Below are positions 14,342 to 22,498 of a DNA stretch of 35,050 nucleotides, piece by piece. The first letter of the stretch is position 1; every line of letters starts with the position of its first letter. The stretch is taken from positions 1-35,050 of the IMG/VR virus record IMGVR_UViG_3300031566_000197; one strand, given 5' to 3'. This DNA comes from a virus. The notes under the pieces are model-generated. The model saw only the letters and a list, made by a program, of their open reading frames with translations. It did no database searches and was not told the DNA's origin. The position numbers and the translations under genes are program-made.

Positions 14342-14733
14342 AGAAGTTTCTAATTGGAATTGTAATAGCAGTAGCCATGCTTCTGGTCTTGATGCCAGGG
14401 CAGGCAAAGGCTGACGATTTTGATATTGCATTAACGACCAATGTACCGACAGCGTCGGCAGATAATGCTACCGCCGACATTACGGGCAACATCAAAATTG
14501 ACGAGATCACCCTCAGCAATGCGGGGACTACTGTCCAGGTAGTTACCATTTATGAGTTAGCTACCAGTTCTACCACAGCGAGTTCGAGGCTAGTAATTGA
14601 TGTCCCTTCAAACGCGGTGGACGGACCGATAATCATTCCCTGGCCCTTCCACAATCCGATGGTGATTCATGACCTGGCCATCAGGAAATCAGCTACTGGT
14701 TCAGTTGTAAACGCCTATATCCTTTATAGGTAA
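14338..14733 (+). CDS. Secreted protein with Sec signal peptide in the head module
   Basis: The N-terminus MKKFLIGIVIAVAMLLVLMPG is a clear signal peptide with A23-K-A25 before DDF as the cleavage site. The mature 106 residues are Thr/Ser/Ala-rich and beta-rich (ITLSNAGTTVQVVTIYEL, NAYILYR), much like decoration or Ig-type proteins. The gene sits between capsid and connector genes with a coupled ATGA start, so it is expressed with virion proteins. Either the signal is used and the protein leaves the cytoplasm, or it is retained and buried in a capsid part. It resembles the 6464-6853 protein in size and build, not clearly in sequence. Confidence 0.75.
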   Translation: MKKFLIGIVIAVAMLLVLMPGQAKADDFDIALTTNVPTASADNATADITGNIKIDEITLSNAGTTVQVVTIYELATSSTTASSRLVIDVPSNAVDGPIIIPWPFHNPMVIHDLAIRKSATGSVVNAYILYR

Positions 14734-14763
14734 CTCTCGACGGACTACATAGCAATCATAGGG

Positions 14764-14794
14764 GGATCCGAGGGGATCACCTCCTTTCGGGTCC
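14764..14794 (+). other. Hairpin upstream of the connector gene
   Basis: GGATCCGA (14764-14771) pairs with TCGGGTCC (14787-14794), eight pairs with one G-U; the 15-base loop can pair further (GG/CC). It lies in a 79-base gap between two late genes and has no T-run, like the other intergenic hairpins here. Confidence 0.45.
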
Positions 14795-14812
14795 TCCGTT
14801 ACAGGGGGAATT

Positions 14813-15691
14813 ATGTCACTGCATGCTTATGCCCTTACGACACTCGCGTCGGTGAAGCGGTTCATGCGCAAGCAGGATGAGGACCTGCTCGTGCCGGTAC
14901 TCGTTCTCTATAATGGGTCGGCGGACGCTACGGCCGCAACCTATCAGGTCACGGCAACCACCTTGCGGCTGATTGTGGTTGGTGGAGCCAATGTGCATGA
15001 TACGTCCCTGACCTTCGCTGATGTGGACAAGGACACTCTCACGGAACTGGTAGCTTATATCAACATCACTCTCGGCAAGGGATGGGTAGCCAAGGTAATC
15101 GCCAACGGCTCACAGGCGAGTTCTGAACTGGCCTTGACTGATGCGGTAGCATGCCTGCTGTTTGCTAACAGAAAAGACCTTATGGCCCCGGACAACCTGC
15201 TGCTTGAGGACCTGATCAATGCGGCCACGGACTTCATGGAGGACTATTGTAAGCGCCGATTCCTAAAGACTACGTATACCGCCGAACTCTACGACGGCAA
15301 TGGGACGATGATGCTTTTTCTCAGGAATTTTCCTATCATCACCGTGGCCACTATCTACTGGACATATCCTAATGTAGCCGATGACTTGGTGGACAGTACT
15401 TATTATAAGATCTACCACGCAGGCGGCTACATTTACCGTACAGGCAAATGGATCAAGGGCTACCAGAACATCAAGGTGACTTATGATGCCGGCTATGATT
15501 TTGCTGTAGCAATTCCATCAGAGCTCCAATCTATTTGTAACGCCCTGGTCAACCTCGGGTATAATCAGCCGGACAGGTTCGGTGTGAAATCGGAAAAGAT
15601 GGGTGGCTATGCTGTGAGTTATTCGGAGGATGCTTTGCCCCCGGACCTGAAATTACGCTTGAAGTTATGGAGGAAGGTGGATGTCGTTTGA
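14813..15691 (+). CDS. Head-tail connector/adaptor protein (gp6-like) with N-terminal extra domain
   Basis: The second half of this 292-residue protein fits phage head-tail adaptors: LLLEDLINAATDFMEDYCKRRFLK, strands NFPIITVATIYW, then KVTYDAGYDF and PSELQSICNALVNLGY. The adaptor would bind under the portal. The first 120 residues are an added beta domain with ATYQVTATTLRLIVVGG. Standard adaptors are about 100-200 residues, so this one is long. It overlaps the head-closure gene by 11 bases. Assignment rests on order as much as on motif. Confidence 0.75.
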   Translation: MSLHAYALTTLASVKRFMRKQDEDLLVPVLVLYNGSADATAATYQVTATTLRLIVVGGANVHDTSLTFADVDKDTLTELVAYINITLGKGWVAKVIANGSQASSELALTDAVACLLFANRKDLMAPDNLLLEDLINAATDFMEDYCKRRFLKTTYTAELYDGNGTMMLFLRNFPIITVATIYWTYPNVADDLVDSTYYKIYHAGGYIYRTGKWIKGYQNIKVTYDAGYDFAVAIPSELQSICNALVNLGYNQPDRFGVKSEKMGGYAVSYSEDALPPDLKLRLKLWRKVDVV

Positions 15692-16019
15692 CAGCCTTCT
15701 CAATCAGCGATGTGATATAGAGGAGAACACGCCCACCAATGATGCTGCCGGTGAGCAAGTCGATAGCTGGGGCGTCGTGGCATCAGCAGTCAAGTGCAGG
15801 TTCGAGCCGAAGGGTGGTGGACGAACTGTAGGCGCCCAATCGATATATGAGAAGGCGAGCCATGTTCTGTTTATGCGGGCCAGAAATGGACTGCGGATTA
15901 CTACCAAGGATCACAGGATAGATGTTGAAGGGGAAAAATACATAATCCTGCTGGTATCGATGATCCCGGGAAAATCCTACAATAGCCACCTGGAAATATT
16001 ACTGGAGAAAGTAGAATGA
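15681..16019 (+). CDS. Head closure / head-tail joining protein
   Basis: At 112 residues it matches the small head-closure family (SPP1 gp16-like, Phage_H_T_join): LLNQRCDIEE near the start, GEQVDSWG, then SHVLFMRARNGL, DHRIDVEGEKYIILLVSMIPG. The family forms a ring below the adaptor that seals the filled head. Start ATG 15681 lies within the connector gene; AGGAAGG upstream at 15670-15676. Confidence 0.85.
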   Translation: MSFDSLLNQRCDIEENTPTNDAAGEQVDSWGVVASAVKCRFEPKGGGRTVGAQSIYEKASHVLFMRARNGLRITTKDHRIDVEGEKYIILLVSMIPGKSYNSHLEILLEKVE

Positions 16020-16456
16020 GCCTCGAAATGAAAGCCATAGTCGTCGGTGATAAGGAGATAATTGCCAAGCTCAAAGACAAAGATAGAGAAATAACCCGGG
16101 AAATAGAAAAGGCTTTGAAAAGAAGCGCCATCCTCGTCGAGGGTGATACCAAGAAATCAATGCGAGGCACAGGGAAACCTCATACTCCTTCAGGCCCCGG
16201 ACAGCCACCGGCGCGTGAATTTGGCAAGCTCGCTGCAAGCATCACGTTTGAGGTTAAAAAAGGGATTGGAGGGGATATGGAAGCCCTGGTAGGTGTAGAA
16301 GGAGGCACAGAGCCTGATACTAAGAATTATGGCCTATTCCTCGAATTCGGGACGAGCAAAATGGAAAAGAGACCATTTCTCAGACCAGCCCTGGCCAAAA
16401 ATCTCAAGACCATCGCCAATCTTATTGAACGGGCAGTCAAAGGAGTGACAAGATGA
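16016..16456 (+). CDS. HK97 gp10-like minor tail/neck protein
   Basis: This 146-residue protein ends with the diagnostic GLFLEFGTSKMEKRPFLRPAL, and includes a Pro-rich HTPSGPGQPPAREFGKLAASI segment in the middle; both are typical of HK97 gp10 proteins that sit at the head-tail neck. The start overlaps head closure by ATGA, and it overlaps the next gene in the same way. Confidence 0.88.
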   Translation: MSLEMKAIVVGDKEIIAKLKDKDREITREIEKALKRSAILVEGDTKKSMRGTGKPHTPSGPGQPPAREFGKLAASITFEVKKGIGGDMEALVGVEGGTEPDTKNYGLFLEFGTSKMEKRPFLRPALAKNLKTIANLIERAVKGVTR

Positions 16457-16668
16457 AAGTTTGGATAGTCGGGAAAATTAACCCAGAAAATAATCTTGAG
16501 TGGGAATTCAATGGCGTTTTTGATTCAGAAGAAAAAGCAGTCAGCGCTTGTAAAGATAAGCGATATTTCGTCGGGCCAGCGACAATGAATATTGATATAG
16601 ATGATATTGTTCCAGGCGACAAGAGCATTGATTGGCCCAATTCTTATTATCCAAAGGAAAAAAATTGA
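16453..16668 (+). CDS. Small conserved hypothetical protein, 71 residues
   Basis: The sequence MKVWIVGKIN..., WEFNGVFDSEEKAVSACKD, YFVGPATMNIDID is a compact alpha/beta pattern I associate with a small conserved protein scattered among phages and bacteria, not with a virion role. It lies as an extra gene between the gp10-like and tail-terminator genes, overlapping both. AT content is above that of its neighbours, so it may be a later insertion. Confidence 0.7.
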   Translation: MKVWIVGKINPENNLEWEFNGVFDSEEKAVSACKDKRYFVGPATMNIDIDDIVPGDKSIDWPNSYYPKEKN

Positions 16669-17099
16669 TAGAGCAAGATGTGATTGACCATCTCAAGGGT
16701 GATGCGGCCCTGGATACTTTGCTTCTGGCCACAACATCGGATGACAAGATGTATCCGATCAGGGCAACCCAGAAGCAGCAGGAGAATGTTCCCTACATAG
16801 TTTATTCCGTTAGCCCGGTGATGACGATGTTCTCGGACCTGTTGGACAGGGATAGCATCGAGATCCAAGTTATCGACGACAGCTATTCGCATGCAGGCCA
16901 GGTCCTCGACAGGATCAAGACCCTGCTGGAAATCAATGACGAATTGAGAATAGGCGGCGTGCCGACATCGATATCTTCAACCAGTTTTTTTATTTACTCG
17001 GGAAAAAGGTCAGGCGGCTCGGAATTCCAGGACCCGGACACATTGCAGTGGGTCCGGATCGTGATTTACGAGTTCGCATATAAGAAGAAAATTGCATAA
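16665..17099 (+). CDS. Tail terminator / tail completion protein (DUF3168-like)
   Basis: The best start is TTG 16665, in a TTGA overlap with the previous stop and preceded by AAAGGAAA (16653-16660). This gives 144 residues: IEQDVIDHLKGDAALDTLL, VPYIVYSVSP, SIEIQVIDDSYSHAGQVLDRIKTLL. These match the usual tail-terminator core, in which short helices and a beta sheet form the ring that stops tail growth. Position between gp10-like protein and major tail protein fits exactly. Confidence 0.8.
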   Translation: MIEQDVIDHLKGDAALDTLLLATTSDDKMYPIRATQKQQENVPYIVYSVSPVMTMFSDLLDRDSIEIQVIDDSYSHAGQVLDRIKTLLEINDELRIGGVPTSISSTSFFIYSGKRSGGSEFQDPDTLQWVRIVIYEFAYKKKIA

Positions 17100-17113
17100 A
17101 GGAGGGAAGCAAT

Positions 17114-17995
17114 ATGGCAGATGTAAACAATTTGATTGCGAAGAACGCAACACTGAAAGTTGGGACGTATGGACAGGCAGAGGGGGCTGCCCTGGACATC
17201 GGCGCCCTGGAAGGCGGAGTATCCTTTGAAATTACAAGGGAATATTATGATGTTACGGCTGATCCGTACTTGGGTGTCGTCGACAAAAAGAAAATCAGAG
17301 AAATGATGGTTGTTAAATGTGCGATGGCCGAGATTGCCCTGGCAAACTTGGCAGTAGCATTTGACTATCCCGCATCGGCAGTAACGGGAACTACCCTATT
17401 CAAGTTCGGAGGGGATGATACCGTTACAAAGCGGACACTTTACATCAATGGGGATGGCCCAGGTGGAGGAACGCGAAAGATAACCCTTCACAGCTGCGTT
17501 TCAGTAGGGGCAGCAGCCCATTCCTATAAGAAGGATGACAAGACTGTCGTCGAGGTAGAATTCCATGTACTTGAAGACACTACTAAGGCTGCCAATGAAC
17601 GCTATGGCCAGATTGAGGACACTCCCGTCGATACGACTCCACCGACCATCGCAATGGCCGCACCTGGCCCACTTGATAACGGAACAGTGGGAGTAGGTAC
17701 CAGCGATATTATAGTATGGGCGATCACGGAAGCCAATGAGATGGACGAGAGTTCAATCGTCTACGGCGATGAAGACAATGCAACCATTATGATTATCAAT
17801 ACGAAAGACCCAGCGCTTGCGGTACTTGTAGAAGGCACAATAGTCTATAATTCAACGCTGAAGACGGTAACTTTTACGCCGGCAGTAGTTTGGGTTGCAG
17901 CCGACATATTCCAGGTTATCGTTACTACCGGATTGAAAGATGCGGCTGGAAACCACATGGCAGCAATGAAGATAGAAAACTTCAGTGTGGCGTAA
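17114..17995 (+). CDS. Major tail tube protein with C-terminal Ig-like (Big_5) domain
   Basis: The first 170 or so residues of this 293-residue protein form a tube protein (NATLKVGTYGQAEGAALDIG, KCAMAEIALANLAVAF, HSYKKDDKTVVEVEFHVLED). After VDTTPPTI a bacterial Ig-like domain follows: VIVWAIT-like strands, VYGDEDNATIM, TVTFTPAVVW, and TTGLKDAAGNHM, as in Big_5/SbsA-type domains. Such domains decorate tail surfaces and are thought to bind weakly to cell-surface glycans. AAGGAGGG at 17099-17106 is a strong ribosome site, fitting high expression. Confidence 0.88.
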   Translation: MADVNNLIAKNATLKVGTYGQAEGAALDIGALEGGVSFEITREYYDVTADPYLGVVDKKKIREMMVVKCAMAEIALANLAVAFDYPASAVTGTTLFKFGGDDTVTKRTLYINGDGPGGGTRKITLHSCVSVGAAAHSYKKDDKTVVEVEFHVLEDTTKAANERYGQIEDTPVDTTPPTIAMAAPGPLDNGTVGVGTSDIIVWAITEANEMDESSIVYGDEDNATIMIINTKDPALAVLVEGTIVYNSTLKTVTFTPAVVWVAADIFQVIVTTGLKDAAGNHMAAMKIENFSVA

Positions 17996-18011
17996 AATTC
18001 AAGGAGGGTTT

Positions 18012-18443
18012 ATGGCCAAGAAGGAAATCCTCGACAACCTGGTACCTGAACACATCAAGGTTGTCGTAGGGGAAAAGAGCTACAGTATAGGTGGGCTCTC
18101 GATAAGGCAGACAATTCAGCTGATCAAGGAGGTCGTGAGGGTAATAGTGCGACTTGGAGATGCGGATTTGACGAAGCTCCAATCAGGTGAAACCAACATG
18201 GAGGATCTTCTTATTTTTTTTGATTTTCTCAATGAGGATGAGGTCGCAAAGATCATCGGCATAATGCTGGATGAGGAGGATGGTCTATTCCTGAAGAAGA
18301 ACCTTATCCTCGAGACAATAACAGAGATCCTGGCGGCTGTCTGCGAGAAGAACGATATCGAGAAGATCCTAAAAAACGTGCAGAGGATGGTGAAGGCAGT
18401 ACAACAGCAGAGGAAGACCTCCTCACCATCCTTACCAGGATAA
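18012..18443 (+). CDS. Tail assembly chaperone (gpG-like)
   Basis: ATG 18012 follows AAGGAGG (18001-18007); the upstream in-frame start at 17985 overlaps the tube gene and is less likely. The 143-residue product has a tail-chaperone feel: a short N-terminal beta part, QTIQLIKEVVRVIVRL, an acidic DLLIFFDFLNEDEVAKII, and a helical end. Its position between the tube protein and the tape measure is that of lambda G. At codons for Lys121-Asn122 it carries the slippery A AAA AAC, at which a share of ribosomes would move to the -1 frame. Confidence 0.88.
   Translation: MAKKEILDNLVPEHIKVVVGEKSYSIGGLSIRQTIQLIKEVVRVIVRLGDADLTKLQSGETNMEDLLIFFDFLNEDEVAKIIGIMLDEEDGLFLKKNLILETITEILAAVCEKNDIEKILKNVQRMVKAVQQQRKTSSPSLPG
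18371..18377 (+). promoter_or_regulatory. Programmed -1 frameshift site A AAA AAC
   Basis: The heptamer sits exactly in the X-XXY-YYZ phase (CTA AAA AAC GTG in the zero frame). The -1 frame is open through this site and stays open to 18700, giving a coherent protein. A AAA AAC is among the most efficient known slippery sequences. No strong downstream hairpin is obvious by eye. Confidence 0.85.
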
Positions 18444-18700
18444 GTTCTGCCTTGCCTTACAAAATCGAGGAGCTGCTGGACCACACGGCTAAGTGGATCA
18501 GGATGGTCTATGAGAAAGTCGAGAGGCACAGGATAGAGGACTTGCGGATGCATCTCGCCATGCGGGGAATCGATCCGGACAAGGTCCTCGGGATTATGGA
18601 CGAAGCTGAAGACGAGAGCAAAAAGAGGATAATAGTGGCCGAGAAAACCCTCTCAGCAATAGGCATGGGCAGAACCATAATAAAACCAAAGGGGAAATAG
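18377..18700 (+). CDS. Tail assembly chaperone, -1 frame extension (gpT-like)
   Basis: Read from the slippery site (base 18377 is used twice), this adds 107 residues to the first 122 of the upstream chaperone, giving a fusion of about 229 residues. The coding run includes AEEDLLTILTRISSALPYKIEELL, WIRMVYEKVERHRIEDLRMHLAMRG and ends with IKPKGK. There is no good ribosome site for a separate start (only TTG at 18452), which supports synthesis by frameshifting. In lambda the G-T protein binds the tape measure and recruits tube subunits. It ends directly against the tape-measure ATG (TAGATG). Confidence 0.85.
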   Translation, partial: RAEDGEGSTTAEEDLLTILTRISSALPYKIEELLDHTAKWIRMVYEKVERHRIEDLRMHLAMRGIDPDKVLGIMDEAEDESKKRIIVAEKTLSAIGMGRTIIKPKGK

Positions 18701-20770
18701 ATGGCAGAGGTAGGATCCTTATTCGTCAGGATAGCATCAACATTCGATGCTAAGGGCATAAATGCCGCAGTGAGCCGGCTTGATGAAGTCAAGAGGCGAA
18801 CCGAGAACATCTCAAGAGGCTTCAAAATCGCCGGCGCTGCTATCACAGGATTTGCCATAGCGGGCGGGGCTTCTATCCTCAAACTTACAGCAAGAGCCTC
18901 GAAATTGGAAGAAACCACAGCCAAGTTCGGGACCGTATTTCAGGGGCAACAGAAATTAGCAGAGGAATGGGCTCAGACTCTTGTGCAAAGTTATGGAGTA
19001 TCGACTGAAGAAGCAAGGCGTTTTCTCGGTTCGATACAGGATCTCCTCGTACCTATGGGAATGCAGAAAGAAGCAGCAGGCAAATTATCAAATGAGATAG
19101 TAAAATTATCTGTTGACTTAGGTTCATTCAATAATATGCCCACCGAGAAAGTCATGCTTGACATACAATCGGCCCTTGTCGGAAATTTCGAGACCATGAA
19201 AAAGTACGGCGTGGTATTAAACGCAACCCGAGTAGAGCAAGAAGTGATGAATCAGGGATGGGCTGAATCCAAAGACGAGATAACGACATCGATGAAAGCC
19301 CAGGCTGCCTATAATCTTATAGTTATGGGTAGCGAAGCCGCACTTGGTGACTTCAATCGAACCTCAACCGGTTACGCAAACCAGGTCAAAATAATGACTG
19401 CAAGAATAAGTGACCTACAGGCTAATTTGGGCGACAAACTTATTCCAACGATGAAAAAAATAGTTGGATTGGTAAATTCTTTCACGGCGCGATTGCAGAA
19501 ACTAAAACCAGAAACGGTGGGCCTTATCGCAAAAGCATTATTGATATCTGTTGCCGTCGCTGGAATTTTGGGGCCTATTGCATTGCTCATTGGATTTCTG
19601 CCACAACTGGCCATAGGATTTGCAGTTGTCAAAGGAGCAATGTTGGCCTTTAGCGCAGCGATGGGGCCAGTCGGGTGGATCATCATGGGCATAGGAGCAG
19701 CTTTAGGAGTTTTGGCGATCGCTTGGTCAAAAGATTGGGGTGGAATTCAAATATGGACCAAAAAGGCAGTCTTTGCGATTAGTGAATACATCAAGGCATT
19801 GTGGGAAACGGTAAAGGAATACTTTGCCCTTATTGGGGATACTTTCGGTTTACTGGCCAAAATTATCAGGAATCCTTTTAAGGCGAAGGAATATCTTACT
19901 GAATGGGTGGACAGGGCAAAAGGAGCTGCTAATACTGTTAAAGATGCGTTTGTGGAGGCAGCCGGAGCCATTAAGGCAAAATCCTGGGAAACTAAAGAAC
20001 AGCAAATTGCCGATGTTCAAGAAGTGGCTGACAAGACTATAGAAACTCAACAGCTAACTAATATGCAGCTCGAAGCAATGCAGCTCGAGAAGGCCGAAAA
20101 GGATATCGAACAGATTTTCAGCATGACTAATTTGACCCTGAGCCAACAGCAGATACGACTCGAGGCAGCTCAGACGGGATATGCGAAAGATACCAAAGCC
20201 TACAAAGCCTATGCCAAGGCAATACTTAAGATAGAAGGCGACAAGCTGACAAAGATGTTGGAAGGGTCCGAAAAATGGACGGATGCAGTAATGTCGGGCA
20301 TCCAGAAAGTTGCTGATATTGAGAAGCTAACATGGAAGTCGGGAGTAATAGCATTCAAAGAGGCACTCAAGGAACGATTAAAGCAATTTGTCCTTGAAAA
20401 AATCCAAGAACTTATAGCCGCAAAGATTGCGGCCCTTGCTAAGGCAATATTCAACGCAACCATCACGTTCGGGATGGCAGCCGGGCAAATAGGGATTGTT
20501 CTTGGAGCGGCGGCAGCCGGGATTGCAGGATTAAAAGCTATCTCATCCTTCGACATGCCTGGCATAGTTCCGGGACCCATTGGGAAGCCCGTCCTGGTCC
20601 AGGCCCTTGGTGGAGAGAGGTTCGGCGGCCGGGAGAGCATAGGGGCGGGACCGACCATAAGCGTCCTTGTGACCGGTAATACCATACTTGACGATATGCA
20701 GGCCGACCACTTGGCCGATGTGATAAGCAAGAAAATATACGACAAAGTAAAAACCCAGAGGAGCATCTGA
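18701..20770 (+). CDS. Tail tape measure protein
   Basis: The 689-residue protein has an N-terminal helical part (GINAAVSRLDEVKRRTENISRGFK), then a conserved phage_tail_MLP-type block (KFGTVFQGQQKLAEEWAQTL, YGVSTEEARRFLG, GSFNNMPTEKVMLDIQSALVG). Hydrophobic segments lie at about 275-350 (LISVAVAGILGPIALLIGF, MGPVGWIIMGIGAALGVLAI), then long charged helices and another hydrophobic Ala-rich segment at about 590-630. It sets tail length. By the common rule of roughly 0.15 nm per residue the tail would be near 100 nm (inference). The membrane-like segments may take part in DNA entry. Confidence 0.95.
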   Translation: MAEVGSLFVRIASTFDAKGINAAVSRLDEVKRRTENISRGFKIAGAAITGFAIAGGASILKLTARASKLEETTAKFGTVFQGQQKLAEEWAQTLVQSYGVSTEEARRFLGSIQDLLVPMGMQKEAAGKLSNEIVKLSVDLGSFNNMPTEKVMLDIQSALVGNFETMKKYGVVLNATRVEQEVMNQGWAESKDEITTSMKAQAAYNLIVMGSEAALGDFNRTSTGYANQVKIMTARISDLQANLGDKLIPTMKKIVGLVNSFTARLQKLKPETVGLIAKALLISVAVAGILGPIALLIGFLPQLAIGFAVVKGAMLAFSAAMGPVGWIIMGIGAALGVLAIAWSKDWGGIQIWTKKAVFAISEYIKALWETVKEYFALIGDTFGLLAKIIRNPFKAKEYLTEWVDRAKGAANTVKDAFVEAAGAIKAKSWETKEQQIADVQEVADKTIETQQLTNMQLEAMQLEKAEKDIEQIFSMTNLTLSQQQIRLEAAQTGYAKDTKAYKAYAKAILKIEGDKLTKMLEGSEKWTDAVMSGIQKVADIEKLTWKSGVIAFKEALKERLKQFVLEKIQELIAAKIAALAKAIFNATITFGMAAGQIGIVLGAAAAGIAGLKAISSFDMPGIVPGPIGKPVLVQALGGERFGGRESIGAGPTISVLVTGNTILDDMQADHLADVISKKIYDKVKTQRSI

Positions 20771-20910
20771 TGGCCACATACTATTATACTGTGGTAATCC
20801 AAGAAGCAGAGCCAGAAAGTCCCGGACCCGGTTGGATCTGGATTAAGGAATCAATCAATCAGGCTTTTATTTATCTACTTGGGACTTGGGTACCTTTCGC
20901 GGGAGGATGA
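20770..20910 (+). CDS. Mini-protein of 46 residues related to the N-terminus of the next tail protein
   Basis: The ATG at 20770 overlaps the tape-measure stop. The product ends with GPGWIWIKESINQAFIYLLG and then TWVPFAGG. The next gene begins with the same kind of module: GKGWINPQNGQVYIRLGDNW followed by IPFAGG. This G-W-I...Y-x-x-LG-x-W-x-PFAGG unit is a short fibre-type repeat. So a single module appears as its own gene and again as the head of a large protein, most simply by duplication. Its independent function is unknown. Confidence 0.6.
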   Translation: MATYYYTVVIQEAEPESPGPGWIWIKESINQAFIYLLGTWVPFAGG

Positions 20911-20911
20911 T

Positions 20912-22498
20912 GTGCCAAGATTATTCGACTTCTCAATAAGCAAACCTGTCGACAACGACACAGGCAAGGGATGGATAAATCCCCAGAACGGTCAGGTTTA
21001 CATCCGACTTGGCGACAACTGGATTCCTTTTGCAGGTGGTGACCCGGCAACCTTCAAAAAGATTACCATCTTCATTAAAGGAATTGATAAGACGGCAATA
21101 GTAAGAGCCAAGTCGCTAAGCATAACTGATGCGATAACTTCGCAAGTCGACACTTGCTCATTCATTCTTGATGATTTGGATGGCACGAATAGACCACACG
21201 AAGGGGATGAGGTCATCATCTATTATGGTGACCCACCGGTAAAGATATTCGCGGGTGAAATTCAGAGCGCCCCGCAGTCGCAGATTTGCCCCGGCACTTA
21301 CAAATATTCGGTCAGCTGTGCCGATTATTCCCGGATGCTTGACAAAAAGAGGGTGGTCGAGACTTATAGCGACAAAAGTTGCAAGTACATAATTGAGGAC
21401 ATTATTGCCAGTTATGCCCCTGAATTTACGACTTTCAATGTTCAGGATGGACCGACGATATACTATATCGCTTTCAATTACAAAACCCCAATGGATTGCC
21501 TGCGAGAATTGGCCAGGCTTTCCGGGTTCGACTGGTATGTGGACTATGATATGGACATCCACTTTTTCGCCAGTGAGACAAATTCGGCCCCTTACGAACT
21601 GAATGAAACTGCCTCAAGCGGCAGGTTCAAAAATCTTCAGATAAGGATTGACAAATCGCAGCTCAGGAACCGGATATATGTCCGGGGCGGGTATTATCTT
21701 TCGAGTTTATTTGAACAGGAAATAGTGGCCGACGGCGAACAGCTGGAATTTCCTCTTGCCTATGAGCCTCATGCTCCCCTAAGCGTCTATGTAGACACTG
21801 TGGAGAAGTCCCTTGGGATTGACAATATTGATACTGCCGGCAAGGATTTTGTCTATAATGCCACGGAAAAAACAATTAAGAATTTGGACCTTGCCGGACT
21901 TACGGATGGACAAGTTCTCAAAGTCAAGTATAGATATAAGATACCCATAATCGTAATTGAGGATGACGAGGATAGCCAGGCCGCCTTAAAAGCAATGGAA
22001 GGTGGGGATGGAATATACGAGTATCTCATAGTCGACGAGAGTCTCGGAACACTGGAAGCAGCCAGGGACAGGGTGCAAGCCGAACTCAGGCAGTATGCCA
22101 ATGCCCTGATTGAGGGAAGCTTCATAACCGACCAGGACGGATACCGGTCGGGCCAACTGCTGCCAGTCAACATCCCGACCAGGGGCATAGAATCGCAGTA
22201 CCTTATCCAGACAGTTACCAAGAAATCAATCGGCGGAGGCTATCTGGAATACAGCGTAAAATTTGCCACATTATTGACAGGGCTGACGGATTTCCTGATT
22301 TCACTCTGGCAGGCAAGCCAGAAGATTTATAGTCGGGATGACGAAGTGCAGGATACGACACTCGATGAAATCCTGCAAAAGACCGATGCCTTAGCATTAA
22401 CCCACGCAGTTCCGGCATTTGCGGAGTTCACTCCCCCGTTCCAGTACGGTCCAGGGGGATCACCACAGGGGATATGGAATGAAAGTCAATGGGGATGA
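20912..22498 (+). CDS. Tail tip / baseplate hub protein
   Basis: Start GTG 20912 follows GGGAGG (20901-20906); the alternative TTG at 20879 has no ribosome site. The 528-residue protein begins with a short PFAGG module (to about 45), then an Ig-like or hub fold (SQVDTCSFILDDL, GDEVIIYYGDPPVKIFAGEI, YKYSVSCADYSRMLDKK), and a gp27-like core (SGFDWYVDYDMDIHFFA). It continues to a beta domain ending at FTPPFQYGPGGS. This is the order seen in tail-tip hub proteins that nucleate tail assembly. It directly follows the tape measure, as expected. Confidence 0.82.
   Translation: MPRLFDFSISKPVDNDTGKGWINPQNGQVYIRLGDNWIPFAGGDPATFKKITIFIKGIDKTAIVRAKSLSITDAITSQVDTCSFILDDLDGTNRPHEGDEVIIYYGDPPVKIFAGEIQSAPQSQICPGTYKYSVSCADYSRMLDKKRVVETYSDKSCKYIIEDIIASYAPEFTTFNVQDGPTIYYIAFNYKTPMDCLRELARLSGFDWYVDYDMDIHFFASETNSAPYELNETASSGRFKNLQIRIDKSQLRNRIYVRGGYYLSSLFEQEIVADGEQLEFPLAYEPHAPLSVYVDTVEKSLGIDNIDTAGKDFVYNATEKTIKNLDLAGLTDGQVLKVKYRYKIPIIVIEDDEDSQAALKAMEGGDGIYEYLIVDESLGTLEAARDRVQAELRQYANALIEGSFITDQDGYRSGQLLPVNIPTRGIESQYLIQTVTKKSIGGGYLEYSVKFATLLTGLTDFLISLWQASQKIYSRDDEVQDTTLDEILQKTDALALTHAVPAFAEFTPPFQYGPGGSPQGIWNESQWG

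Noticed and set aside
18452-18700. Second tail chaperone as an independent gene from TTG 18452
   Set aside because: There is no ribosome site; the frame is already open and protein-like upstream back to the slippery site, so frameshifting fits better.
20879-20911. TTG 20879 as start of the tail hub
   Set aside because: No ribosome site; GGGAGG is correctly placed for GTG 20912.
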